16,898 nt of DNA from Verrucomicrobia bacterium UBA1211 (GTDB taxonomy: Bacteria > Verrucomicrobiota > Kiritimatiellia > RFP12 > UBA1067), in assembly GCA_002309585.1 (NCBI GenBank), contig DBXN01000054.1, positions 530 through 17,427 on the forward strand, written 5' to 3'. The position numbers were made by a program, and so were the translations under genes. Under the pieces are notes generated by a model. The model was not told the DNA's origin. It was given only the letters and a program-made list of their open reading frames with translations, and did not search any database. This document shows, piece after piece, positions 7,708-15,966 of the stretch (positions are counted from its first letter, which is position 1; the number at the start of each line of letters is the position of its first letter).

Positions 7708-10316
7708 CCCTTCCCGACACGTTCACATACGCCACGTTCATCCTCGGAAACGACAAAAACTATCTGTTCGCGGATACCGATCCCGGGACGGGGTTCGCCC
7801 GCAACGTGACGAAGGAGTACGGGGCGATCCCGTTCTCCTGGGGCGGCGTGCCGTACGACGCGCTGCGCATGCTCAAGGGCACCTACTACTCCGTGCGCAT
7901 GTACAACCGCAACCTGACCGCGACGGAGCTGGTGTGGAACCGCCTGCTCGACGACATCCGTTTCCGCGGACTCGTCACGAACGGCTGCGTGACGGTGGAG
8001 TCCAACCGCGCGGGGCTTGATGGGACCGAGAAGAGCGGCATCTACTTTGTGAACGGCAGCCACACCTTCACCGCGCCGGAAACCGCGACGGCGGGCGGCA
8101 ACACCTACGCCTGCACCGGGTACAAGCTCGAGTACTGGAACGCCGAGAAGAAGATCTGGGTGTTCGACAGCAACTCGACGGAGCGGCAGTTCGCCTACAC
8201 GCGGTGCAGCGCCCTTTCGGGCGCGCGCGTCACGTGGAACTGGAAGCTGACGGACGGCGTGAAGAAGTACGACGCGGACGACTACGTGCAGGCGGGGCTG
8301 CTGCTCAACTTCGACGGCATCCGCAACGCCGGCCTGGACGCGGGGCATGACGCGGCGGCGACCGTCTGGAAGAACCTCGGCTCGCTCGGCGGCGTGAGCG
8401 ACGCGACGCTGAAGACGCTGAACGCCGAACTTCCCGGCGCGTGGTCGGAGAAGGGGTACGACTTCAAGGCCGGCGACTATTTCGCGCTTGCGGGCACCTT
8501 GACGATCGGGTGCCAGGCGACGACGCAGGTCGCCGCCGACTTCAACGAGTCCCTCGTCCCGTCCGGGCCGAAGTGGCCCCATTTCTTCGGCCACCCCTCC
8601 GACCGCTTCAACGTCTATGTCTCGCGGAACGGGAACGCCACCGTCACCGAACGCGGGGACCTGCTGAACTTCAAGGCGGACGCGACGACCGGCTTTACTT
8701 CCCAGAACCGCTCCCTGCTTCAGCCGTGGGACGGGCGGATCATCAACGCCGTCCTCGACTACAACCGTTCCAGTCTCACTGCGGGCGCCACGCTGAGCTG
8801 GAAAAACGGGACCTACAAGGCCGACGTCGGGACGGAGGCCTACTGCATCGGCGCGGCGGGCGGGGACGACGCCGCGAAGCGGGAACGTCTCCTCGCCGGG
8901 CGGATTTACGCGGTCCGCCTCTATGACCGCCCGCTCACGGCGGCAGAGCTCCAGCAAAACTTGGAAGTTGACCACGCCCGTTTCTATGAGACCGCCGGAC
9001 GCTCCACCGAGACCGACTTGGTTGAGGTCCGCTCCGAGGTGCCGGAGATCGCGCTGGATGACGCGGGTTGCTACCTCATCCGCGGGACGGGGAGCAAGAC
9101 CTTCACCGCGTCGGAAACGGTGACCGTCGGGACCCGTACCTACACCTGCGCGGGCTACCGTACCGAGACGTGGAACGCGACGACCCGCCAGTGGGAAAAC
9201 CCAGTTGTAACGGCGGATGCGACCTCCTGCTCCGTCTCCGGCACGGCCGACGCGGCCAACCGCCGCATCACCTGGATCTGGACACTGACGAAGGGCCTGC
9301 GCAGCTTGGCGGATTACGATGTCGCCGATTACGTGCAGCAGGGGCTGGTGGCTCATTACGACGGTATCCGCAACTGTGGCGCGTCGAATGGGCACGCCAC
9401 AAAAGGCATGTACTGGCGGGATATCAGCTACCGCGCCAACCACTTGCTCTCGGCGTCCAACAAGTGCCATGCGGCGTGGATGGAGACCGGTTATCATTTC
9501 GTGACCGCGAACGGATGTAACCTGCGTATGGTCGAGGCGATTGATCTCGGTACCGAATGTTCCTTCCAGTCGGTTATGGATACGACACCCGCCTCGCAGA
9601 CGATCGCGTATCCCACCTATTTCGGTGCGCCTAATGACCAAGGGATGTTCACGCGCGGATCCGGAAATGCCCTTGAGTGGAAAATCGATGACTGGTGCGT
9701 GAACGGTTACGGTAACGGCCGTCCTATCCTGAGCGGCTGGGCAGGCAAGTACATCAACGCCATCATCACGTCGGACCGGGTTTATTTGTCGCAGGGCGCG
9801 ACGATGGATTATTCGGTCGCCAATACGAAGCACGGATCCCTGGACGGCAAGACCTGGGCGATCGGCGCGGCCAACGATCCGTCGCCCAACGAAATCGCCA
9901 AGCGCGCCATCACGGGCGATTACTTCGCGTTCCGTGTCTACAACCGTGCGCTCACGGTGCCGGAGCTGGCGCGGAACATGAAGGTGGACGAGATTCGTTT
10001 CCGGGGCAATACCGCTTCCTATCGCGATGTGACCGTGGTCAACATCCAACCGGAGGAAGCGGAACAGACGGTACAGAGTTCCGTGCCGGACGGCGAGTAT
10101 GAGGTGACGGATCAGTGGACGTTTACAGCCGATACGATTGTGATTGACGGGAAGAAATTCGTCCCCAAGTATACGTTGGAGACGTGGGACGGCTCGGAAT
10201 GGGTCAATCCCACAACGGTGTTTTCCGATCGTTACACCCATGCGGCGGGGGCCACGCCGGTGCGTCTCACCTGGGAGTGGACGCTCTATCGGGGGACGCA
10301 GGTCATCATGCGGTAA
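7692..10316 (+). CDS. Out-of-frame continuation of the GDPD-LamG protein (three LamG and three Trp-x-Trp modules)
   Basis: This is the rest of the GDPD-LamG gene, in the frame reached by a -1 shift at the C tract. It has no signal peptide and no ribosome site of its own, so it is probably made only as part of a fused product, or not at all. About 870 residues hold the end of LamG module 1 ('YYSVRMYNRNLTATEL'), a linker module ending 'VTWNWKLTDG', LamG 2 ('AGLLLNFDGIRNAGLDAGHD' to 'YAVRLYDRPLTAAEL'), a linker ending 'ITWIWTLTKG', LamG 3 ('QQGLVAHYDGIRNCGA' to 'FRVYNRALTVPEL'), and a last linker ending 'LTWEWTLYRG'. LamG/concanavalin-like domains commonly bind carbohydrate; no ligand is known here. 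The frame is open without further damage for 2.6 kb, so the break is recent, artefactual or tolerated. Confidence 0.7.
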   Translation, partial: PRPTLTLPDTFTYATFILGNDKNYLFADTDPGTGFARNVTKEYGAIPFSWGGVPYDALRMLKGTYYSVRMYNRNLTATELVWNRLLDDIRFRGLVTNGCVTVESNRAGLDGTEKSGIYFVNGSHTFTAPETATAGGNTYACTGYKLEYWNAEKKIWVFDSNSTERQFAYTRCSALSGARVTWNWKLTDGVKKYDADDYVQAGLLLNFDGIRNAGLDAGHDAAATVWKNLGSLGGVSDATLKTLNAELPGAWSEKGYDFKAGDYFALAGTLTIGCQATTQVAADFNESLVPSGPKWPHFFGHPSDRFNVYVSRNGNATVTERGDLLNFKADATTGFTSQNRSLLQPWDGRIINAVLDYNRSSLTAGATLSWKNGTYKADVGTEAYCIGAAGGDDAAKRERLLAGRIYAVRLYDRPLTAAELQQNLEVDHARFYETAGRSTETDLVEVRSEVPEIALDDAGCYLIRGTGSKTFTASETVTVGTRTYTCAGYRTETWNATTRQWENPVVTADATSCSVSGTADAANRRITWIWTLTKGLRSLADYDVADYVQQGLVAHYDGIRNCGASNGHATKGMYWRDISYRANHLLSASNKCHAAWMETGYHFVTANGCNLRMVEAIDLGTECSFQSVMDTTPASQTIAYPTYFGAPNDQGMFTRGSGNALEWKIDDWCVNGYGNGRPILSGWAGKYINAIITSDRVYLSQGATMDYSVANTKHGSLDGKTWAIGAANDPSPNEIAKRAITGDYFAFRVYNRALTVPELARNMKVDEIRFRGNTASYRDVTVVNIQPEEAEQTVQSSVPDGEYEVTDQWTFTADTIVIDGKKFVPKYTLETWDGSEWVNPTTVFSDRYTHAAGATPVRLTWEWTLYRGTQVIMR

Positions 10317-10337
10317 ACCGCTTTGAGGAGGGTTTCG

Positions 10338-10376
10338 ATGTGTCAAAACTTTCCGAAAACGGGAATTGGCACTTGA
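10338..10376 (+). CDS. Possible 12-residue leader peptide
   Basis: An ATG at 10338 follows GAGGAGG (10325-10331) with 6 bases between, the best-looking ribosome site in the gap between the two LamG genes. It encodes MCQNFPKTGIGT and stops at 10374-10376, 8 bases before a hairpin. The peptide has no run of one amino acid as classical attenuation leaders have. It may be chance. Confidence 0.25.
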   Translation: MCQNFPKTGIGT

Positions 10377-10383
10377 TAGGTAA

Positions 10384-10416
10384 GGAACGATAACGGTAAA
10401 CTGATTACCGTGTTCC
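10384..10416 (+). promoter_or_regulatory. Hairpin in the gap between the two LamG genes
   Basis: GGAAC (10384-10388), a GATA bulge, and ACGGTAA (10393-10399) pair across a 5-base loop with TTACCGT (10405-10411) and GTTCC (10412-10416), giving a 12-pair bulged stem. No T run follows, so it is not a standard Rho-independent terminator. It could stabilise or separate the messages of the two genes. I saw no convincing promoter in 10317-10514. Confidence 0.5.
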
Positions 10417-10514
10417 TGTGAAGGGGTGGCGTTTGATTCAATCTGTTTGAGGCGAACGGAGTTGTGTGGTTGGCACGGTGGATGGTGAAACCGTACACAG
10501 AGGAAGGGCTTAGG

Positions 10515-13500
10515 ATGAAAAAAACTGTGGGTAAGGGAACGGGTGCGTGCGGTGTTCACGCGCATCCTTGGCTGGGTGGCTGGACGGGTGTCTGCGGTAT
10601 TGTGATGCTTGCCGCGACGGCGTTTGGCGAGGAGGTGAACAGTTACGAGGAGATGGTGGACGAAACGTTGCCGCAGGGGCTGAACGCAGTCGATGTGGGG
10701 TCCTACGCGCAGGAGGGGCTGATCGGCCACTTCGACGGCATCCGTAACGTCGGCGCCAACCTGCCGCACGACTCAACCGCCCGGACGTGGAAGAACCTCG
10801 TTTCCGGCGGCCCCGACGCGGCGTTCTATTACAAAAACGCCGTCACGGAGAACGGTTACTGGAACGGCAAGGGCTTCTATTTCCCCGACAACGTCTGCGC
10901 CCGCCTGACCGGCGGTATCGCGCTGGGCAGTTACCCGACCGTCCAGCTGGCCGTTGACATCAACATTCCCAGCCAGACCGCGGGCAAGGGCTGCTACAAG
11001 TGCCTCTTCCACAGCGGCACGAACAGCGGCACCTACAACGACAACCCCTCCCTCTTCCTCGACCACACCCAGGGGAACAACAACGATCTCGCCCACACGC
11101 TGAAACTCAAGGCGGACAGTTATGCCGACAGCAACAACACCGCCTCCCCCCGTCCGACATTGACCCTCCCCGACACGTTCACGTACGCGACGGTCATCCT
11201 CGGTACCGACAGGAACTATCTCTTCGCGGATACGGATCCCGGAACGGGGTTCAACCGTGGTGTGACGAAGGCGTACGGGGCGATCCAGTTCTCCTGGGGC
11301 GGCGTGCCGTACGACGCGCTGCGCATGGTCAAGGGTACCTACTACTCCGTGCGCATATACAACCGCAATCTGACCGAGACGGAGCTGGTATGGAACCGCC
11401 TGCTTGACGATATCCGTTTTCGCGGGCTCGTCACGAACGGCTGCGTGATGGTGGAGTCCAACCGCGCGGGGCTCGAGGGGACCGAGAAGAACGGCATTTA
11501 CTTCGTGAACGGCAGCCACACCTTTACCGCGCCGGCGACGGCGGCGGTGGGCGGCAACACCTACGCCTGCACCGGGTACAAACTCGAATACTGGAACGCC
11601 GAGAAGAAGATCTGGGTGTTCGACAGCAACTCAACGGAGAGGCAGTTCGACTACACGCGGTGCAGCGCCATTTCGGGCGCGCGCGTCACATGGAACTGGA
11701 AACTGACGGACGGCGTGAAGCAGTACGACGCGGATGACTACGTTCAGGCGGGGCTGCTGCTTAACTTCGACGGCATCCGCAACGCTGGTCTGGATGCGGG
11801 GCATGACGCGGCGGCGACCGTCTGGAAGAACCTCGGCTCGCTCGGCGGTGTGAATGACGCGGCGCTGACCGTGCTGAATGCCGATCTCCCCGGCGCGTGG
11901 TCGGAGATCGGGTACAACTTCAAAGGCGGCGACTACTTCGCGCTTGGGGGTGTTGTGACGATCGGGCATCAGGCGACGACGCAGGTTGCCGCCGACTTCA
12001 ACGAGTCTCTCGTCCCGGCCGGGCCGAAGTGGCCCCATTTCTTCGGCCATCCCTCCGACCGTTTCAACATCTACGTTACGCGGAACGGGTCGGACTCCGT
12101 CACCGAACGCGGGGACATGGTGAACTTCAAGGTGGACGCGACCACCGGCTTCAATTCCCAGAACCGCTCCCTGCTGCAGCCGTGGGACGGGCGCCTCATC
12201 AATGCCGTCCTCGACTATAACCGTTCCGGCATCTCCTCGACCGCCACGCTGAGCTGGAAAAACGGGACCTACAAGGCCGATGTCGGGACGGAGGCCTACT
12301 GCATCGGCGCGGCCGGTGGGGATGACTCCGCAAAGCGGGAACGCCTTCTCGCCGGGCGGATTTACGCGGTCCGCCTCTATGACCGTCCGCTCACGGCGGC
12401 GGAGCTCCAGCATAACCTGGAGGTTGACCACGCCCGCTTCTACGGAACCGCCGGACGCTCCACCGAGACCGACCTGGTCGAGGTCCGCTCCGAGTTGCCG
12501 GAGATCGCGCTGGACGGTCTGGGCTGCTACCTCATCCGCGGGACGGGGAGCAAGACCTTCACCGCGCCGGAAACGGTGACCATCGGGACCCGTACCTATA
12601 CCTGCGCGGGCTATCGCACGGAGACTTGGAACGCGACCGGCAGAACCTGGGTCAGTCCCGTCACGACGTCGGGGGCGACCACCTGTACCGTCTCCGGCAC
12701 GACCGACGCGGCCAACCGCCGCATCACCTGGATCTGGACGCTCACGAAGGGACTCCGGACCGCCGCCGATTATGACGTGTTCGACTATGTGCAGCAGGGA
12801 CTGGTCTGCCACTATGACGGCATCCGCAACTTCGGCGCATCGAATGACCACATCACGAAAGGTATGTTCTGGCGCGATCTCGCCTATTCCGCCAACAACT
12901 TGCTCGCCGCCTCCAACAAGTGCCACGCGGCTTGGATTGAGAACGGGTACCGTTTCGATACGGCTCAGGGAAGCATCATGCGGATGCGGGAGGCTATCAG
13001 CCTTGGCCAGACGTGCTCGATCCAGTCCGTCCTCAGCGTTTCGACCTCTGCGCAGACGAAGGATTATCCGACCTACTTCGGCGCACCGGGCAGCGATAAT
13101 GACCATGGGATGTTTACACGCGGAAGTGGCAATACCCTTGAATGGAAGGCGGACAACTGGTGTTATACGACACGTGCCAAACTGGCCAACTGGCAGGGGC
13201 TTTACATTACCGGTATCGTGACTAGCGACAAGGTCTATCTGGTCCAGGGCACGGCCTTGGATTATTCGGTCGCCAATACGAAGCACGGCTCCATCGACAA
13301 CCAGCGGTGGTCCATCGGCGGTCCTTCGCGCGAAGATGACCCCGCCCAGATCGCGAGACGGTGCCTGACCGGCGACTTCTTCGCGCAGCGTTTTTACAAC
13401 CGCGCCCTGACGGAGGAGGAGCTTGCGCAGAACCGCAAGGTGGATGAAATCCGTTTCCGCGACAACTTCGCCGATTACCGCAATGTTGTGATCGTGAGCG

Positions 13501-13769
13501 AACAGCCCTTTGAGGACGCCACCGCCGCCGGCTCCGTTCCCGACGGTGAATACGAAGTGATCGGCGACTGGACCTTCACCGCCGATATGCTCGTGGCTGA
13601 CGGGAAACGATACATCCCCACGTATAGGCTGGAGACGTGGGACGGTTCGGAATGGGTCAATCCCACAACGGTGTTTTCCGATCGTTACACCCATACGGCG
13701 GGGGCCACGCCTGTGCGTCTCACCTGGGTGTGGGTTTGCTGCCGGGGATCGATGATCACCATTAAATAA
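10515..13769 (+). CDS. Secreted triple-LamG repeat protein
   Basis: The 1084-residue protein starts at ATG 10515, behind GAGGAAGGG; 17 codons of open frame upstream lack a ribosome site. A signal peptide covers about residues 1-38 ('TGVCGIVMLAATAFGEE'), with an unusually long N-region. Then come LamG 1 (about 64-303), linker module (308-397), LamG 2 (408-642), linker (653-745), LamG 3 (758-981) and linker (988-1078). Each LamG opens with a 'GL...DGIRN.G...H......W' pattern and closes with 'YNR.LT..EL..N...D..RF'. It matches the GDPD-LamG gene from 'EMVDETLP' onward but has no GDPD barrel. There is no membrane anchor and no recognised sorting tail. A glycan-binding or surface role is inferred from LamG only. 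The glycosidase gene follows after 11 bases. Confidence 0.9.
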   Translation: MKKTVGKGTGACGVHAHPWLGGWTGVCGIVMLAATAFGEEVNSYEEMVDETLPQGLNAVDVGSYAQEGLIGHFDGIRNVGANLPHDSTARTWKNLVSGGPDAAFYYKNAVTENGYWNGKGFYFPDNVCARLTGGIALGSYPTVQLAVDINIPSQTAGKGCYKCLFHSGTNSGTYNDNPSLFLDHTQGNNNDLAHTLKLKADSYADSNNTASPRPTLTLPDTFTYATVILGTDRNYLFADTDPGTGFNRGVTKAYGAIQFSWGGVPYDALRMVKGTYYSVRIYNRNLTETELVWNRLLDDIRFRGLVTNGCVMVESNRAGLEGTEKNGIYFVNGSHTFTAPATAAVGGNTYACTGYKLEYWNAEKKIWVFDSNSTERQFDYTRCSAISGARVTWNWKLTDGVKQYDADDYVQAGLLLNFDGIRNAGLDAGHDAAATVWKNLGSLGGVNDAALTVLNADLPGAWSEIGYNFKGGDYFALGGVVTIGHQATTQVAADFNESLVPAGPKWPHFFGHPSDRFNIYVTRNGSDSVTERGDMVNFKVDATTGFNSQNRSLLQPWDGRLINAVLDYNRSGISSTATLSWKNGTYKADVGTEAYCIGAAGGDDSAKRERLLAGRIYAVRLYDRPLTAAELQHNLEVDHARFYGTAGRSTETDLVEVRSELPEIALDGLGCYLIRGTGSKTFTAPETVTIGTRTYTCAGYRTETWNATGRTWVSPVTTSGATTCTVSGTTDAANRRITWIWTLTKGLRTAADYDVFDYVQQGLVCHYDGIRNFGASNDHITKGMFWRDLAYSANNLLAASNKCHAAWIENGYRFDTAQGSIMRMREAISLGQTCSIQSVLSVSTSAQTKDYPTYFGAPGSDNDHGMFTRGSGNTLEWKADNWCYTTRAKLANWQGLYITGIVTSDKVYLVQGTALDYSVANTKHGSIDNQRWSIGGPSREDDPAQIARRCLTGDFFAQRFYNRALTEEELAQNRKVDEIRFRDNFADYRNVVIVSEQPFEDATAAGSVPDGEYEVIGDWTFTADMLVADGKRYIPTYRLETWDGSEWVNPTTVFSDRYTHTAGATPVRLTWVWVCCRGSMITIK
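10653..13769 (+). repeat. Tandem paralogous block, copy B
   Basis: This block matches copy A (7198-10316) with an offset of about 3.45 kb. The first two LamG modules are the best conserved and the third is clearly more diverged. Copy B has the intact C6 tract at 11146-11151 that is C5 in copy A. Confidence 0.9.
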
Positions 13770-13780
13770 GGGAGTTTGCC

Positions 13781-15829
13781 ATGAGGAAGGTTGTCATTGC
13801 CGCATTGGTATTGGCATCGGTTGAGGGCGTGTGTGCCGCATCCCCGGAGGAGCGGGTCGCGCTGTTGACGGGAGAGGAGCGAGTCGGACAGCTGATGATG
13901 GATTCGCCGGCGGTGCCGCGGCTGGGCATTCCCGCCTATCACTGGTGGAACGAGGCATTACACGGCGTTGCCCGTGCGGGTCTCGCCACCGTCTTCCCGC
14001 AGTCGATGGCGATGGCCGCCACCTTTGACACCGACCTCGAATACCGCGTGGCGGACGCGATCTCAACCGAGGCGCGCGCCAAGCACAACCTCTTCGTCAA
14101 GCGCGGCGAGCGCGGCATTTACGAGGGGCTCACCTTCTGGAGTCCCAACGTCAACCTCTTCCGCGATCCGCGGTGGGGGCGCGGACAGGAGACTTTCGGC
14201 GAGGATCCCTATCTCTCCGGCGCGATGGGCACGGCCTTTGTCAAAGGGATGCAGGGGAATGACCCCAAATACCTCAAGGTGGCGGCGTGTGCCAAGCATT
14301 TCGCCGTCCACTCCGGTCCGGAGGCCCTCCGGCACGGCTTTGACGCGAAGGTCTCGCCACGCGATCTCGCGGAATACTATCTGCCCGCCTTCAAGGCGCT
14401 GGTGGTTGAGGGGAAGGTCGAGAGCGTGATGGGCGCCTACAGTGCGGTCAACGGGGTTCCGTGCTGCGTGAACAAGTGGTTGCTGACCGATCTGCTGCGA
14501 GGCGAATGGGGCTTTGAGGGACATGTGGTTAGTGATGTCGGCGCGATCAACGATGTTTTCAGCGGGCATCACTATGTGAAAGATACGGTCGAGGCCTCCA
14601 AAGGGGCGATCGCCGCCGGGCTGGATCTCTGCTCCGAGGGAACCTATGGTTGCCTGCGCGAGGCACTCAAGGATGGGCGTGTCAAGGCGGACGACCTCAC
14701 CGCTCCATTGGTACGTCTTTACCGGACCCGTGCGAAACTGGGCCAGTTCGATCCTCCCGGCTCGACGCCGTGGGACGGGCTTGGTGCGGAGTCGGTCGGC
14801 AACGCCGCGCATCGCGCGCTGGCGCTGGAGGCCGCCGAAAAGTCGATGGTCCTGATTCACAACAACGGCGCGTTGCCACTGGATGCGGATAAGATCCGGT
14901 TTATGGGTGTGACCGGGCCGCGCGCCCAGGACGAGGTGGTTCTCCAGGGCAACTACAACGGCTATTCGGCCAGTCCCGTGACCTGCCTCTCCGGAATCGC
15001 CGCCGAGGCCGGGCCGGGGGTGAAGATTTCGCACATGGGTTTGGACGGTTGCGATGTGATCGTGGCCTGTGTGGGTATCACCGCCGAGGAAGAGGGCGAG
15101 GAAGGTGACAGCGGCGGTGACCGCACGGCGTACGGGATTCCGAAACGGCAGATGGAACTGCTGAAGGGCCTCCGCAACCGTCTGCCCGGGAAGGACCGGA
15201 AGCTGGTCGCCGTTGTGTTCGGGTGCAGCCCGTTTGATTTAAAACCGCTGGCGGCGTTTTGCGATGCGGTCATTGTCGGCTGGTATCCCGGCGAGCAGGG
15301 AGGCCGCGCGCTCGGGCGGTTGCTCTTCGGCAAGGCGAATTTCTCGGGTCGGTTGCCGATCACCTATCCGACCGCCTATGAGGATATCCCTGATTTCAAG
15401 TCCTATGCGCTTCCCGGCCGCACCTACCTGTATGGCGAGAAGGCGGCCTATCCCTTCGGCTACGGGCTTTCCTACACGACCTTCGCCTATTCGGGATTGA
15501 AGGTCACGGCGGAAAAGAATGGTGCGGTCGCCGAGGTGACGGTTACCAACACCGGCAGCCGCGCCGGCGAGGAGGTCGTGCAGGTTTATGTGCGCGCGCC
15601 GGAAGCGGCGAAAGACCGCCGCCTGCATCATCTTGCGGCGTTCGCCCGCGTCGCGCTCCAGCCGGGCGAGTCCAAGCCGGTCCGTATCGCTTTGCCCAGG
15701 AGCCGTTTCGAGGTCTTCGGGGAGGATGGCAAACCGTTCATCCCGCAGGGTGACACCACGGTCTTCGTCGGCGGCGGGCAGCCCGGTTTCGCCGACGGCG
15801 TCCAGCGTGCGTCCATTCGACTGCCCTAG
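13781..15829 (+). CDS. Secreted glycoside hydrolase family 3 enzyme (beta-xylosidase/beta-glucosidase type)
   Basis: The 682-residue protein has a signal peptide (MRKVVIAALVLASVEGVCA). The GH3 barrel (about 25-330) carries 'YHWWNEALHGVARAG', 'FWSPNVNLFRDPRWGRGQET' and 'FGEDPYL', wording typical of the xylosidase/arabinosidase branch. The likely nucleophile is D252 in 'VVSDVGAI'. The second alpha/beta domain (about 345-560) holds the Glu-rich 'GITAEEEGEEGDSGGDRT' (432-449), where the acid/base Glu is expected. A fibronectin-III-like domain ends the protein (about 575-680). The stretch between 'CLSGIAAEAGPGVKIS' and 'CDVIVACVG' looks shorter than usual. GGGAG stands 6 bases before the ATG, and only 11 bases separate it from the LamG gene, so it is probably the last gene of the cluster. 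It releases single sugars from beta-linked oligosaccharides; the exact sugar cannot be told. Confidence 0.93.
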   Translation: MRKVVIAALVLASVEGVCAASPEERVALLTGEERVGQLMMDSPAVPRLGIPAYHWWNEALHGVARAGLATVFPQSMAMAATFDTDLEYRVADAISTEARAKHNLFVKRGERGIYEGLTFWSPNVNLFRDPRWGRGQETFGEDPYLSGAMGTAFVKGMQGNDPKYLKVAACAKHFAVHSGPEALRHGFDAKVSPRDLAEYYLPAFKALVVEGKVESVMGAYSAVNGVPCCVNKWLLTDLLRGEWGFEGHVVSDVGAINDVFSGHHYVKDTVEASKGAIAAGLDLCSEGTYGCLREALKDGRVKADDLTAPLVRLYRTRAKLGQFDPPGSTPWDGLGAESVGNAAHRALALEAAEKSMVLIHNNGALPLDADKIRFMGVTGPRAQDEVVLQGNYNGYSASPVTCLSGIAAEAGPGVKISHMGLDGCDVIVACVGITAEEEGEEGDSGGDRTAYGIPKRQMELLKGLRNRLPGKDRKLVAVVFGCSPFDLKPLAAFCDAVIVGWYPGEQGGRALGRLLFGKANFSGRLPITYPTAYEDIPDFKSYALPGRTYLYGEKAAYPFGYGLSYTTFAYSGLKVTAEKNGAVAEVTVTNTGSRAGEEVVQVYVRAPEAAKDRRLHHLAAFARVALQPGESKPVRIALPRSRFEVFGEDGKPFIPQGDTTVFVGGGQPGFADGVQRASIRLP

Positions 15830-15857
15830 CCTTATCCCTTCAGTGTTCACCAATCGC

Positions 15858-15906
15858 CAATCTCAACCGTTTGCACTCATCCCTGCAAACGGAGATGGGC
15901 CTTTTT
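15858..15906 (+). terminator. Rho-independent-type terminator after the GH3 gene
   Basis: A perfect 9-base stem, CCGTTTGCA (15867-15875) with TGCAAACGG (15884-15892), is extended by ATCT/AGAT pairing (15860-15863 with 15893-15896) across a three-base bulge, with G-C pairs beyond. GGGCC and five Ts (15902-15906) follow. It sits 30-75 bases after the glycosidase stop. The region 15830-15966 holds nothing else I can support. Confidence 0.7.
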
Positions 15907-15966
15907 GAACAATCATCACGTTACCTTTGTTTCCCTTCCCGCGCTCGCGTGGGTGGGGTTTCCCAC

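Larger units (their letters stand above)
7198..10316 (+). repeat. Tandem paralogous block, copy A
   Basis: From 'ATGGTGGACGA' at 7198 to the stop codon at 10314-10316 this DNA matches copy B (10653-13769). Over 7381-7440 only one base in 60 differs from 10836-10895. Similarity drops in the third LamG module and rises again at 10179-10275, which differs from 13632-13728 at three of 97 bases. Confidence 0.9.

Noticed and set aside
7578..10769. Antisense open frame of 1063 codons on the minus strand opposite copy A
   Set aside because: It mirrors the GC-rich sense codons, has low-complexity Arg/Val/Gly-rich content and no domain, and the matching antisense frame in copy B has different ends. 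The plus strand carries clear LamG modules.
11631..13694. Antisense open frame of 687 codons opposite copy B
   Set aside because: Same reason: a shadow of the LamG gene in high-GC DNA, with no ribosome site or recognisable domain.
7198..13769. Tandem block as a mobile element or phage tail locus
   Set aside because: No transposase, integrase, terminal inverted repeats or target duplications are visible; the similarity follows codon frames and domain borders, as expected for gene duplication.
15948..15966. Short GTGGG/CCCAC hairpin after the HzsA-like gene as a leftward terminator
   Set aside because: Only five pairs and no T run in the leftward direction.
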